This document shows positions 27,201-35,902 of a stretch of 64,000 nucleotides of DNA, piece after piece. The notes under the pieces were generated by a model. The model saw only the letters and a program-made list of their open reading frames with translations, did not search any database and was not told the DNA's origin. Numbering within the stretch: the stretch's first letter is position 1; each line of letters begins with the position of its first letter. A program made the position numbers and the translations under genes. The DNA comes from Amycolatopsis viridis. GTDB taxonomy: Bacteria > Actinomycetota > Actinomycetes > Mycobacteriales > Pseudonocardiaceae. The DNA is taken from contig NZ_JAANOU010000001.1 of NCBI RefSeq assembly GCF_011758765.1, positions 1,488,001 to 1,552,000 on the forward strand, in the 5' to 3' direction.

Positions 27201-29110
27201 CGGCGCCGGTGAACCAGACCGAGATCGCGGACGTGCGCGGTTCGGTGCACAGCGGCAGCGGTGATCAGATCGACAACTCCACCCATTACTACCAGTTCCT
27301 CCGCCTGGTGCGAGACGATCCGGTGCCGGCGGCGCGCCGGCCGATCACCGCCGGCGATCTGCGCTGGCTGCGGATCAGGTTCGAGCCCCCACCCGGGTTC
27401 GACAAGGCGGAGCGGGTGGTGACGGGCGGGGTCGTGGTCCTCAGCGGTCCGACCGGGTCGGGACGGGAGACCGCCGCCCGGATGCTGCTGTGCCCGGAGG
27501 GAGAGGAGGACAACGAGATCCACGAAATCGACATCGAGGCGGGCGCCGCTGCGGCCCTGGGGGACGTCGAAGCCGCAGATCGGCTCCTGGTCAACCTCTC
27601 CGATCTGGACCGGTGGACTTTCCACGGCTACCACCGGGAGTTGCGTTCCCTGGCGGCGGCGGTGGAGCAGAGCGGGGCGCGGCTGGCTGTCGTGATCAAC
27701 CAGGTGCAGGAGGCGTGGCTCACCGACGAACTGCGGCGGCGGGTCGTGCCGCTGGGGCGGCCAGGTGCCGTTCCCGTGGTGCTCACCCATCTCGCCGCCG
27801 CCGGGATCGACCTGCCCCCCGATGGCGTCGATCGGGCGGCCGGAGAAGTCCTCGAGGCGGCCGCGATGAGCGAGCTGGCACGGGTGGCGTACCTGGTCGT
27901 CGCGGAGAGCGAGAACAGGCGCGGCGCGGCGGCGGACTGGCTGGCCGCGGCCGTCGAGGCGATCCGGGGCTATCCGGGGGAACTGGGGCAACTGCTGGAC
28001 CGGCATCGTGACGGCCGGCAGCGGGCTCTGCTGTTCGCCGCGACCGCGTTCGCCGGCGCGCGGCTGGACACCGTGGCTGTCGCGGAGCGGACGCTGCTCG
28101 GGCTGATCGGCTTTCCGGAACCGGAGCAGCACTGGCTCGAACACGACGGGGTCGTGGGGCGGCTCGGGCGGCTCGGCGCCGAGGTGGCCGATCGGCGGGT
28201 GGGGTTCGGGCGCATCGGTTATGCGGACGCGGTTTTTGGCCGGCTGTGGGACGAATACGCCGGCCTGCACGAGGACCTCGAGCGCTGGATCGCGGACACG
28301 GTGGTGACGCCGCCTCTGGCGGACGACGAGCGGCGTCTTGCCGGCGACCGGCTCGGTGACCAGTTGCTGCGCAGCCGCGACGGTCGGTCGGTCGGTCGGG
28401 TCGCGCGGAGCTGGGCCACGCAGCCCCGGAGCGAGGTCCGGGTGCTCGCGTACCGGTTGCTGGCCCGCGCGGCGGTCGATCAGCACGTTGGGCGGGCAAT
28501 GCGGAGACAGCTGTACGAGTGGGCGGAGGATCCCTCGCTGCCCGCCCGGCTCGCCCACATGATCCTCGCGGTGTGCGAGCGGGTGCTGACGCACACCCAC
28601 CCGGACGTCGCGATCGTGCGGCTGCGCCTGCTGACCCTGCATTCCGCACCGGCGGTCAGCGCCGCCGCCCGGGAGGTCCTGGTCCGCCTGGCCGACGACG
28701 CGCGGCTGTCCCGGCGGATCCTCGCCGCCCTCGCGAAGTCGAGCAGGATCGATCACGCACTCTTCGCGGTGCTCGCGGCACCGCACCGGGTCGATCACCA
28801 CCCGTGGACCCGGGCACGGCTGATCGAGTGCTGGCGGGCAGCCCTGAACGACCGTGCTGTGGAGCAATGGTCACCGCTGGTTCAGGCGTGGCTCGCGGAG
28901 GCCGGGACGCGGGCGGATCTTCTCGATGTCCTGGCCGCGGCGGCCGGTGACGACGAGGCCCGGGCAGCGCGGCTGTTCGTGGTGGCCCGGGACTGGGCGC
29001 GCCGGGCCGACGGTGGGGCGGCCGTGTTCGCCGCCCTGCGGGACCGGATCGACCGGCAACAGGGCGTGGCCGAGTGGTGGGACGACGGAAGAACGGAGCT
29101 CTCGCGATGA
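27197..29110 (+). CDS. P-loop-derived helical-repeat protein with N-terminal RHIM-like motif
   Basis: A 637-aa protein of no named family. Residues 10-30 carry VHSGSGDQI (17-25), the counterpart of the tail motif of the preceding protein. Then a NTPase-like core: GPTGSGRET (84-92) in Walker A position, but with Arg for the usual Lys and Glu for Ser/Thr, and a hydrophobic strand ADRLLVNLSDLD resembling Walker B. From about 260 on it is an Ala/Arg/Leu-rich array of helices, HEAT-like in appearance, to the C-terminus. No membrane segment. Read with the upstream cyclase-like gene (4-bp ATGA overlap) and the downstream membrane gene (4-bp overlap), it looks like the adaptor or effector of a signalling cassette (inference). 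Confidence 0.7.
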   Translation: MTAPVNQTEIADVRGSVHSGSGDQIDNSTHYYQFLRLVRDDPVPAARRPITAGDLRWLRIRFEPPPGFDKAERVVTGGVVVLSGPTGSGRETAARMLLCPEGEEDNEIHEIDIEAGAAAALGDVEAADRLLVNLSDLDRWTFHGYHRELRSLAAAVEQSGARLAVVINQVQEAWLTDELRRRVVPLGRPGAVPVVLTHLAAAGIDLPPDGVDRAAGEVLEAAAMSELARVAYLVVAESENRRGAAADWLAAAVEAIRGYPGELGQLLDRHRDGRQRALLFAATAFAGARLDTVAVAERTLLGLIGFPEPEQHWLEHDGVVGRLGRLGAEVADRRVGFGRIGYADAVFGRLWDEYAGLHEDLERWIADTVVTPPLADDERRLAGDRLGDQLLRSRDGRSVGRVARSWATQPRSEVRVLAYRLLARAAVDQHVGRAMRRQLYEWAEDPSLPARLAHMILAVCERVLTHTHPDVAIVRLRLLTLHSAPAVSAAAREVLVRLADDARLSRRILAALAKSSRIDHALFAVLAAPHRVDHHPWTRARLIECWRAALNDRAVEQWSPLVQAWLAEAGTRADLLDVLAAAAGDDEARAARLFVVARDWARRADGGAAVFAALRDRIDRQQGVAEWWDDGRTELSR

Positions 29111-30093
29111 ACAACCGGACGGTGGTCTCGGCAGGACTGGCAGTGGCGGCACTCCTGATCGTGTCCGCGCTACTGGGCGGGTGGGTCGCACTCGTCGTGG
29201 TGATCGTGCTGCTCGGCATCGGCGGTGTCGCGCTGGCTGCGGCCTACTCGCGGCCGCGGATCGCGCCGCCCGCACCGGCGCCGGCGGTGATGAGCGCCGA
29301 GTACGAGATCAGTGCGGAGCCGCTGCAGACGGCCGACCCGGACTACCGCGCCTTCTTCTCGGCTCAGGTGCACTGCCAGTTCACTGCCGGTCCGGGGGCG
29401 CGGGATGCCGCGAGCTGGGCGGTGCGGAGCATCCGTGACCGCGCCGCCGACATCGTGGCTCGCTACCAGCCGGAAGACCTGGCACAGGCCCAGCGCGACC
29501 TCGCGGTCGCGGTGGGGCAGGCGCTGGGGGACAGCGCGTCCCGCTGGGCGTGGGCCACACAAGTGACGCTGACTTTGTCCGACGACGACCGCGAGCTCGT
29601 GCAGCGCCGCATCGAATTGCGCAAGAAGGTCCGGCAATGGGAGGACGAGCGCGCGCTGGAGAAGGCTTTGCGTGCCTACCTCCGCGACGACGCGCTCGCG
29701 ACTCCCAGCGACGCCCTGATCTGGTGGCTGGCACAGAACCAGGACCGGGTCGAGGACGCGGTGCGGATGCGCGGTACGTTCGCGCTGCTGTCGTCCGCGG
29801 TGCACGAGTCCGCGGTCTCCCCGTACTTCGCGGGCCTCGCGGCAGAGGCGGAACCGTCGGACGACCGGCAGCAAGCCGAGGCTGTCCGGGACGACCGGCC
29901 CAGTTCGCCCGCCGATCTCGCCGACCGGTTCGTGCGGGCACTCCACCCGGCGACGGAGGAGAAGCCGGAGCGTGAGCTGCTCCGGGACCGGCTGGCGTCC
30001 TTGATGGTCCGGGCCGGGCGGCCGGACCTCGCCGGTTCGCTGCGGGACCTGGGGGAGGGCGACGTGCCGGACAACGTCACCGCGTTGCGGTGA
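29107..30093 (+). CDS. Membrane-anchored protein of the cyclase cassette
   Basis: A 328-aa protein with two N-terminal transmembrane helices (about 7-24 and 27-46, joined by a Gly-Gly turn), then a cytoplasmic or periplasmic domain: strand-rich about 60-100 (AEYEISAEPLQTADPDYRAFFSAQV), a helical charged region about 160-200 (DDDRELVQRRIELRKKVRQWEDERA, possible coiled coil), and an acidic C-terminal part. The layout faintly recalls SPFH/band-7 or other oligomeric membrane proteins but I recognise no family. ATG 29107 overlaps the preceding stop by 4 bp, so it is part of the cassette and may be its membrane effector (inference). Confidence 0.68.
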   Translation: MNNRTVVSAGLAVAALLIVSALLGGWVALVVVIVLLGIGGVALAAAYSRPRIAPPAPAPAVMSAEYEISAEPLQTADPDYRAFFSAQVHCQFTAGPGARDAASWAVRSIRDRAADIVARYQPEDLAQAQRDLAVAVGQALGDSASRWAWATQVTLTLSDDDRELVQRRIELRKKVRQWEDERALEKALRAYLRDDALATPSDALIWWLAQNQDRVEDAVRMRGTFALLSSAVHESAVSPYFAGLAAEAEPSDDRQQAEAVRDDRPSSPADLADRFVRALHPATEEKPERELLRDRLASLMVRAGRPDLAGSLRDLGEGDVPDNVTALR

Positions 30094-30096
30094 GCC

Positions 30097-30130
30097 GCGG
30101 GGAGGCCGGTCGGGTGAGCGGTCTCCCCGC
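30097..30130. terminator. Hairpin between the cassette and cobS
   Basis: GCGGGGAG at 30097-30104 pairs with CTCCCCGC at 30123-30130 across an 18-base loop that can itself fold. It sits between converging genes and touches the cobS stop codon. Confidence 0.5.
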
Positions 30131-30885
30131 TACGGCGCGAGGGCCAGCCAGGCCGCCGCGGCGGCGAACTCCACGCCGGCGCCGAGGACGTCCCCGGTGA
30201 TGCCGCCCAGCCGGGCGGTGCACCGCCACACCACGACGCCCGCGGCGAGGAAGGCCGCGGCGACCGCGACCGGGCCGCGCCACCACGGTAGGCCGGGGGC
30301 GAGCGTGGCCAGTCCGGCGGCGACGCCGCACGTGAGGATTGTCCACAGGAGACGAACGCTGCCGGCCACGGTCGCGCCCAGGCCCTCCGGCCGCGCCGAG
30401 GGCACGCCGCGGGTGCAGCACAGCGCCAGCACCCACCGGCCGAGCAGCGTGCCCGCGAAGGCGGCGGTGACCCCGTGACCGGCGCCGATCGCGCCCGCTA
30501 GCGCTCCACATTGGACGATCAGCACGAGCACGAGCGTGGCGACGCCGGTGGGGCCCGAATCGCCCCGGCGCATGATGTCCAGTGCCCGGGTGCGGTCGAA
30601 CGAGGCGCCGAGGCCGTCCGCGGTGTCGGCGAGCCCGTCGAGGTGCAGGCCGCGGCTGGCCAGGCCCACCGCGCCGACGGCGAGCCCGGCCACGGCGACC
30701 GCCGGTAACCGCAGGGCGTCTCCGGCGAGGACCACCACCCCGGCGAGCACCGCGAGCGGAACCGCTGCCAGCGGGGCCAGCAGCATGGCTCCGGCGGCGA
30801 CCCGGCGGTCGATGACGCGCGGGGCCGGGGTCGGGAGCGCGGTGAGGGTGCCCACGGCCATCCGCAGCGCGTCGCCGGTCAGCAT
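30130..30885 (-). CDS. cobS: Adenosylcobinamide-GDP ribazoletransferase CobS
   Basis: A 251-aa polytopic membrane enzyme that joins alpha-ribazole to adenosylcobinamide-GDP, the last step of the nucleotide loop. The conserved HLDGLADTADGLG motif with catalytic Asp residues is at about 80-92, followed by MRRGDSGPTGVATL; several hydrophobic helices follow. ATG 30885, 9 bp beyond the cobT stop on the same strand, so cobU-cobT-cobS form one leftward operon. Confidence 0.95.
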   Translation of the reverse strand: MLTGDALRMAVGTLTALPTPAPRVIDRRVAAGAMLLAPLAAVPLAVLAGVVVLAGDALRLPAVAVAGLAVGAVGLASRGLHLDGLADTADGLGASFDRTRALDIMRRGDSGPTGVATLVLVLIVQCGALAGAIGAGHGVTAAFAGTLLGRWVLALCCTRGVPSARPEGLGATVAGSVRLLWTILTCGVAAGLATLAPGLPWWRGPVAVAAAFLAAGVVVWRCTARLGGITGDVLGAGVEFAAAAAWLALAP

Positions 30886-30894
30886 GGCGGCCGG

Positions 30895-31920
30895 TCAGGC
30901 GAGATCGGCCAGCAGGCCCATGTCCGCGATTACGGCACGCGCCGCGCGCAGCGTGGGGACCGCCTGGACCGCGCCGCTGCCCTCGCCGAGCCGCAGACCC
31001 AGGTCCAGGATCGGCGTCAGCCCCAGCGACTTGAGCGCAAACGCTTGCGACGGCTCGGTCGAGCGGTGCCCGGCCAGCCACCACCGCGCCGCGCCGGGCG
31101 CGATCTCCGCCGCCACCACCGCGGCCGCTCCGGAGAACACGCCGTCCAGCAGCACCGGCACCCCGCGCACGGCACCCTGCACCAGGAACCCGGCCGTCGC
31201 GGCCGCGCACGCGCTGCCCAGCGCGGTGAGCAGCTCGAACGGGTCCGCCACCCGCGCACCGGCCCGCTCGACCGCGGCGCGCACCACCGAAACCTTCCGC
31301 GCCCGCCCGGCATCGTCGACACCGGTGCCGGTGCCGACGACGTCCTCCGCCGGCACCCCGAGCGCCGCCGCGACCAGGGCCGCGGCCACGGTCGTGTTGC
31401 CGATGCCCATGTCGCCGGGGATCAGGAGGTCCGCACCGTCGTCGACCTCGGCGTCGGCGACCGCGCGGCCCGCCTCGAACGCCCGCCGCGCCTCGCCCGC
31501 CGCCAGCGCGTCCTCGACGTCGATCGACCCCGACCCGCGCCGGACCTTCCACGCCCGCACCGCTTCCGGCACGTCGGACAGATCCGCGTCGACCGCGATG
31601 TCCAGCACCCGCACACCGGCACCGGCCTCGCGGGCCAGCACGTTCACGCCGCTCTTGCCGGCCAGGAACACCCGCACCATCGCAGCGGTGACCTCGCGCG
31701 GATAGGCCGACAGGCGGCTCACGCCGTGATCACCGGCGAAGACCACCACGCGGGGCCGGGTGATCGGCGGCGGCGGAACCTGACCGGACGCGGCGCACAG
31801 CCACGCGGCGAGCTCCTCCAGCCTGCCCAGCGCGCCCACCGGTTTGACGAGCGCGTCCAGCCGCTCCAGCGCGGCGGCGTGCGCGGCCGCGCTGGGCACC
31901 GGGATGTCGAAACGGGTCAC
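30895..31920 (-). CDS. cobT: Nicotinate-nucleotide--dimethylbenzimidazole phosphoribosyltransferase CobT
   Basis: A 341-aa NaMN:DMB phosphoribosyltransferase that makes alpha-ribazole 5'-phosphate. VVVFAGDHGVSRLSAYP, LIPGDMGIGNTTVAAAL and VLLDGVFSGAAAVVA are family motifs, and the catalytic Glu is expected in RLGEGSGA near the C-terminus. GTG start at 31920 overlaps the cobU stop by 4 bp. Confidence 0.95.
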   Translation of the reverse strand: MTRFDIPVPSAAAHAAALERLDALVKPVGALGRLEELAAWLCAASGQVPPPPITRPRVVVFAGDHGVSRLSAYPREVTAAMVRVFLAGKSGVNVLAREAGAGVRVLDIAVDADLSDVPEAVRAWKVRRGSGSIDVEDALAAGEARRAFEAGRAVADAEVDDGADLLIPGDMGIGNTTVAAALVAAALGVPAEDVVGTGTGVDDAGRARKVSVVRAAVERAGARVADPFELLTALGSACAAATAGFLVQGAVRGVPVLLDGVFSGAAAVVAAEIAPGAARWWLAGHRSTEPSQAFALKSLGLTPILDLGLRLGEGSGAVQAVPTLRAARAVIADMGLLADLA

Positions 31921-32537
31921 AGCAGAGCCCTTTCGTCGAGGTGCAGGATCCGTCCGGCCACCACCAGCTGCACGCTGTCGGCCTGCGCCGCGACGCGATC
32001 GTTGAGCGCCCCCAGCACATCACGGAACAGCCGCCCGGAGGTTGTCGCGGGCACCACACCCATGCCGACCTCGTTGGTCACCGCGACGATCGGCACGTGC
32101 GCGACCTGCCAGGCGTCGAGGAACTCCTCCAGCCGTTCGTCCAGCCGCAGCTCCCAGTCCCGTGCGCCCTCCCACGCGCCGACGTCACCGAGCACCCGCG
32201 TGACCCAGGTGCCCAGGCAGTCGATCAGCAGCGGGCGGGACGCCTTGCGGACGGTCGTGGCGAGGTCGCCGGTCTCCACCGTGTGCCAGTTCGCCGGTCT
32301 GCGGGCGCGGTGCAACGCGATCCGCGCCGCCCAGTCGGGGTCGTCGCCGGTGGGCACCGGGCCGGGCGCGACGTAGACGACTTCGGGATGGCGGGCCATC
32401 AGACGCTCGGCGTGGCGCGACTTGCCCGAGCGGACCCCGCCCAGGACCAGCACCTTCGCCTCGTCGTCCCCGTACCGGCGGAGCAGCCGGGCGGCGGCCT
32501 CCAGTGAGGCGGCCAGCCGCTGGGTCAGCTTGGTCAT
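31917..32537 (-). CDS. cobU: Adenosylcobinamide kinase / adenosylcobinamide-phosphate guanylyltransferase CobU
   Basis: A 206-aa bifunctional enzyme (CobU in Salmonella naming, CobP in Pseudomonas naming). P-loop LVLGGVRSGKSRHAE, then LLIDCLGTWVTRVL and VTNEVGMGVVPATTSGRLFRD, all diagnostic. It phosphorylates adenosylcobinamide and transfers GMP. ATG 32537 (MTKLTQRL) is chosen; ATG 32546 is three codons longer, and neither has a good Shine-Dalgarno. It is divergent from cobD with 36 bp between starts. Confidence 0.94.
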   Translation of the reverse strand: MTKLTQRLAASLEAAARLLRRYGDDEAKVLVLGGVRSGKSRHAERLMARHPEVVYVAPGPVPTGDDPDWAARIALHRARRPANWHTVETGDLATTVRKASRPLLIDCLGTWVTRVLGDVGAWEGARDWELRLDERLEEFLDAWQVAHVPIVAVTNEVGMGVVPATTSGRLFRDVLGALNDRVAAQADSVQLVVAGRILHLDERALL

Positions 32538-32560
32538 ACCCGGCATTGTCGTGCACGGGC

Positions 32561-32566
32561 TACCGT
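32561..32566 (+). promoter_or_regulatory. -10 box of cobD
   Basis: TACCGT followed by seven bases and GTG 32574 fits the leaderless pattern seen at several other genes here, and argues for GTG 32574 as the cobD start over GTG 32565. Confidence 0.4.
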
Positions 32567-32573
32567 GCCGTGT

Positions 32574-33506
32574 GTGGTGTATGCAAGATCGTTGACCGCG
32601 CTCGGTCTCGTGGCGGGATACGCGCTGGACGCGGCCCTCGGCGACCCGCGGCGCGGTCATCCGGTGGCGCTGTTCGGGCGGGCGGCGCACGCCCTGGAGC
32701 GCCGTGTCTGGGCCGACTCGCGCGCCCGCGGAGCCGCGTACGCCGCGACCTGCGTCGGCGCCGCCGCCGGGTTGGGGGCGCTCGCCCAGGCCGCGACGCG
32801 CCACCGCCCGGCCGGCCGGGTCGTGGTGACCGCGCTGGCAACGTGGACCGTCCTCGGTGGCCGGGGCCTGGCCGCCGAGGGGGAGGCGATGGCGGTGCGG
32901 CTCGAGGCCGGGGACGTGCCCGCGGCGCGGCAGCGGCTGGGGCACCTGTGCGGGCGCGACGCTTCCGGGCTGGACGAGAAGGGCCTGGCCAGGGCCGCCA
33001 CCGAGTCGATCGCGGAGAACACCAGCGACGCCGTCGTCGCGCCGCTGCTGTGGGGCGCGGTCGCCGGGCTGCCCGGGCTGTTCGGGTACCGGGCGCTGAA
33101 CACGCTCGACGCGATGGTGGGCCACCGCACGCCGCGGTTCGCGCGGTTCGGCTGGGCCGCCGCCCGCGGCGACGACCTCGCCAACCTGCTGCCCGCTCGT
33201 GCCGGAGCGCTGGCCACCGCGCTGTGCGCCCGCGTTGTCGGGGGCCGGCCGGGACGCTCGGTGCGCGTGTGGCGCCGGGACGCCCGCCGGCACCCCAGCC
33301 CGAACGCCGGGCAGATCGAGGCGGCGTTCGCCGGCGCGCTGGACGTGCGGCTGGGCGGGGTGAACAGCTACGGCGGCCGCGTCGAGGACCGCGGCACCCT
33401 GGGCGACGGCCCCGCCCCGGACGCCACCGACGTGCGCCGCGCCGTCCGGTTGTCGCGAGCGGTCGGGCTGGCCGCGCTCGTCCTCGCCGCGGGGCTGGCC
33501 CGATGA
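32574..33506 (+). CDS. cobD: Adenosylcobinamide-phosphate synthase CobD/CbiB
   Basis: A 310-aa integral membrane protein that attaches the aminopropanol arm to adenosylcobyric acid. GYALDAALGDPRRGHPVALFG near the start, ATESIAENTSDAVVAPLLWG and GYRALNTLDAMVGHR in the middle, and SPNAGQIEAAFAGALDVRLGG are characteristic. Start GTG 32574 is preferred because of the TACCGT box seven bases upstream; GTG 32565 and 32577 are in frame. The stop overlaps cobQ by 4 bp. Confidence 0.93.
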   Translation: MVYARSLTALGLVAGYALDAALGDPRRGHPVALFGRAAHALERRVWADSRARGAAYAATCVGAAAGLGALAQAATRHRPAGRVVVTALATWTVLGGRGLAAEGEAMAVRLEAGDVPAARQRLGHLCGRDASGLDEKGLARAATESIAENTSDAVVAPLLWGAVAGLPGLFGYRALNTLDAMVGHRTPRFARFGWAAARGDDLANLLPARAGALATALCARVVGGRPGRSVRVWRRDARRHPSPNAGQIEAAFAGALDVRLGGVNSYGGRVEDRGTLGDGPAPDATDVRRAVRLSRAVGLAALVLAAGLAR

Positions 33507-34981
33507 GGGGGCTGCTGGTCGCCGGTACCACCTCGGACGCCGGGAAGAGCCTGGTCACCGCGGGCATCTGCCGCTGGCTCGCCCGCCGCGGGTTCCGGGT
33601 CGCGCCGTTCAAGGCGCAGAACATGTCCAACAACTCGATGGTGTGTGCCGACGGCGCGGAAATCGGCCGCGCCCAGTGGCTGCAGGCGATCGCCGCGGGC
33701 GCCGAACCGGAGGCCGCGATGAACCCGGTGCTGCTCAAGCCGGGCAGCGACCGGCGCAGCCACGTCATCGCCCTCGGCAAACCGTTCGGCACGCTGGAAG
33801 CGGGCGAGTTCGCCACCGGCCGCGGGGAGCTGGCGCGCATCGCCTTCGCCGCGTTCGAGGACCTGCGCGGCCGGTTCGACGTCGTGGTGTGCGAGGGCGC
33901 GGGCAGCCCGGCCGAGATCAACCTGCGCCAGGGCGACTACGTCAACCTGGGGCTGGCGCGCCGGTTCGGGCTGCCGGTGGTCGTGGTCGGCGACATCGAC
34001 CGCGGCGGTGTCCTGGCCGCCATGTACGGCACGGTCGCGCTGCTCGGTCCCGAGGACCAGGCGCTGCTGGCCGGCTGGGTGGTGAACAAGTTCCGCGGCG
34101 ACGAGACCCTGCTGCGTCCCGGGCTGGACCGCATCGCCGAGCTCACCCACCGGCCGGTGCTCGGGGTCCTGCCCTGGCTGGACGGGGTGTGGATCGACTC
34201 CGAGGACGCGCTGGCCGCCGCCGGATGGCGGCACGAGCAGCAGCCGGCGGGCGGACTGCGGGTCGCGGTGGTGCGGTTCCCGCGGGCCTCGAACGCGACC
34301 GACGTGGACGCCCTCGCCGCCGAACCGGGTGTAACCGTCACGCTGACCGCCGATCCGGACACCGTGCGCAGCGCGGACCTGGTGGTGCTGCCCGGAACCC
34401 GGGCCACCGTGGACGACCTGCGGTGGTTGCGCGAGCGCGGGCTCGACGACGCGCTGGCCGCCCGTGCTGCGGCAGGCCGTCCGGTGCTGGGCATCTGCGG
34501 TGGTCACCAGATGCTGGCACAGACCATTGTGGACGATGTGGAGTCCGGCGCCGGGACGGTGACCGGGCTCGGTTTGCTGCCCACCACGGTGACGTTCCGC
34601 GAGGAGAAGGTGCTCGGACGGCCGGTCGCGCGGTGGCGCGGGCACCACGTCGCGGCCTACGAGATCCACCACGGCAACGTCTCCCTGGCCGCGGAGGACG
34701 GCGTCGAACCGTTCCTCGACGGCTGGCGCCGCGGCGCGGTGTGGGGCACCACCTGGCACGGCACGTTCGACAACGACGGCTTCCGGCGGGCATGGCTGGC
34801 GGAGGTGGCGGCGCAGGCCGGTGTGTCCTGGTCACCGGTGCCGGGGGCGCCCGGGTTCGCGGCCCTGCGGGAGTCCATGCTCGACCGGCTCGCCGACGCC
34901 GTCGAGGCGTGTCTGGACACCGGTGCGCTGCTGCGGCTGATCGAGCAGGGCGCGCCGCCCGGCCTGCCGCTCGTGCCGTGA
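33503..34981 (+). CDS. cobQ: Cobyric acid synthase CobQ
   Basis: A 492-aa ATP/glutamine-dependent amidase that amidates the b, d, e and g side chains of adenosylcobyrinate a,c-diamide. N-terminal P-loop domain LVAGTTSDAGKSLVTAG with FKAQNMSNNSMV, and C-terminal amidotransferase domain with Cys in LGICGGHQMLAQ and His in YEIHHGNVS. Overlaps cobD by 4 bp. It is the last cob gene here; a DeoR gene converges 15 bp away. Confidence 0.96.
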   Translation: MRGLLVAGTTSDAGKSLVTAGICRWLARRGFRVAPFKAQNMSNNSMVCADGAEIGRAQWLQAIAAGAEPEAAMNPVLLKPGSDRRSHVIALGKPFGTLEAGEFATGRGELARIAFAAFEDLRGRFDVVVCEGAGSPAEINLRQGDYVNLGLARRFGLPVVVVGDIDRGGVLAAMYGTVALLGPEDQALLAGWVVNKFRGDETLLRPGLDRIAELTHRPVLGVLPWLDGVWIDSEDALAAAGWRHEQQPAGGLRVAVVRFPRASNATDVDALAAEPGVTVTLTADPDTVRSADLVVLPGTRATVDDLRWLRERGLDDALAARAAAGRPVLGICGGHQMLAQTIVDDVESGAGTVTGLGLLPTTVTFREEKVLGRPVARWRGHHVAAYEIHHGNVSLAAEDGVEPFLDGWRRGAVWGTTWHGTFDNDGFRRAWLAEVAAQAGVSWSPVPGAPGFAALRESMLDRLADAVEACLDTGALLRLIEQGAPPGLPLVP

Positions 34982-34996
34982 CCCGGGGCCTGCGGA

Positions 34997-35782
34997 TCAG
35001 GCCAGTGTCACCCGCACGCCCTCCAGCTCGAAGGCCGATACCAGGTCCGGTTCGGCACCCGAGTCGGTGATCAGCAGGTCGATGTCGAGGGTCGAGCAGA
35101 TGCGCGCGAACGCGTAGCCACCGAGCTTCGAGCTGTCGGCCACCACCACGACCCTCTTGGCGCGGTGCGCGAGCAGCTTGTCGATCGCCGCCTCGGCCTC
35201 GTGGTGGGCGTAGGCCCCGCGCAGCGGGTCGACCGCGTCGACCCCGAGGAACGCCAGGTCGAGGCTGACCTCCTCAAGCACCATCCCGGCGAGGTGCCCG
35301 GTCAGCTCGAACGACTGCGGCCGCGCGACGCCTCCGGTGCTGACCAGCCGGATGCTCTGCCGCACGGCCAGTTCGTGCGCGATGTTCACCGCGTTCGTCA
35401 CCACGGTCAGCACCGGGGAACTGCCGCGGTCGTTGAATTCCGGCCGGGCCGCGATGGCGCGGCTCACCTCGGTGGTGGTGGTTCCGCCGTTGAAGCCGAG
35501 CACCATTCCGCGGTTGACGAGCCGGGCGGCGGCTTCGGCGATCCGCCGGTTTTCCCCGGTGTGCCGCGCACCGCGACGACGGCCGGGCAGGTTGTAGGCG
35601 ACATTCCCGGCGACCGCACCGCCGCGCGTTCTGGTGAGCAACTGGCGACTCGCCAAATGGTCCAGGTCCCGGCGAACGGTCGCGGGGGAGACGTTCAGCT
35701 TCTCCGCCGCCTGCTCGACCTCGATCCGGCCCTGCTGCCCGATGATCTCCAGCAGGGTGTCGAGCCGCTCATGCCGGTCCAC
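34997..35782 (-). CDS. DeoR/GlpR-family transcriptional regulator
   Basis: A 261-aa repressor of sugar or polyol metabolism type. N-terminal helix-turn-helix IEVEQAAEKLNVSPATVRRDLDHL, then a DeoR C-terminal sensor domain with LGFNGGTTTTEVSRA (effector-phosphate-binding type) and AFLGVDAVDPLRGAYAH. No metabolic target gene lies next to it, so its ligand is unknown. GTG 35782 is preceded by TATTAC at six bases, a near-consensus leaderless -10. The upstream 120 bp contains GTAT-N5-ATAC, a possible autoregulatory site. Confidence 0.9.
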   Translation of the reverse strand: MDRHERLDTLLEIIGQQGRIEVEQAAEKLNVSPATVRRDLDHLASRQLLTRTRGGAVAGNVAYNLPGRRRGARHTGENRRIAEAAARLVNRGMVLGFNGGTTTTEVSRAIAARPEFNDRGSSPVLTVVTNAVNIAHELAVRQSIRLVSTGGVARPQSFELTGHLAGMVLEEVSLDLAFLGVDAVDPLRGAYAHHEAEAAIDKLLAHRAKRVVVVADSSKLGGYAFARICSTLDIDLLITDSGAEPDLVSAFELEGVRVTLA

Positions 35783-35902
35783 GTATCAGTAATACTCGCT
35801 CGCGCGCGGCTTGTGAACACTGATCAGCGCCCTGGCCGCCACGTGGAAAACGCGGATGCGGTCGGAAAAACACCCACAGCCCGGCGGGGGCGACGCGGGA
35901 AG

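Noticed and set aside
25590-30093. Cassette as a mobile element insertion with boundaries
   Set aside because: I found no terminal repeats, target duplications, integrase or shift in base composition; it may simply be a stable accessory insert.
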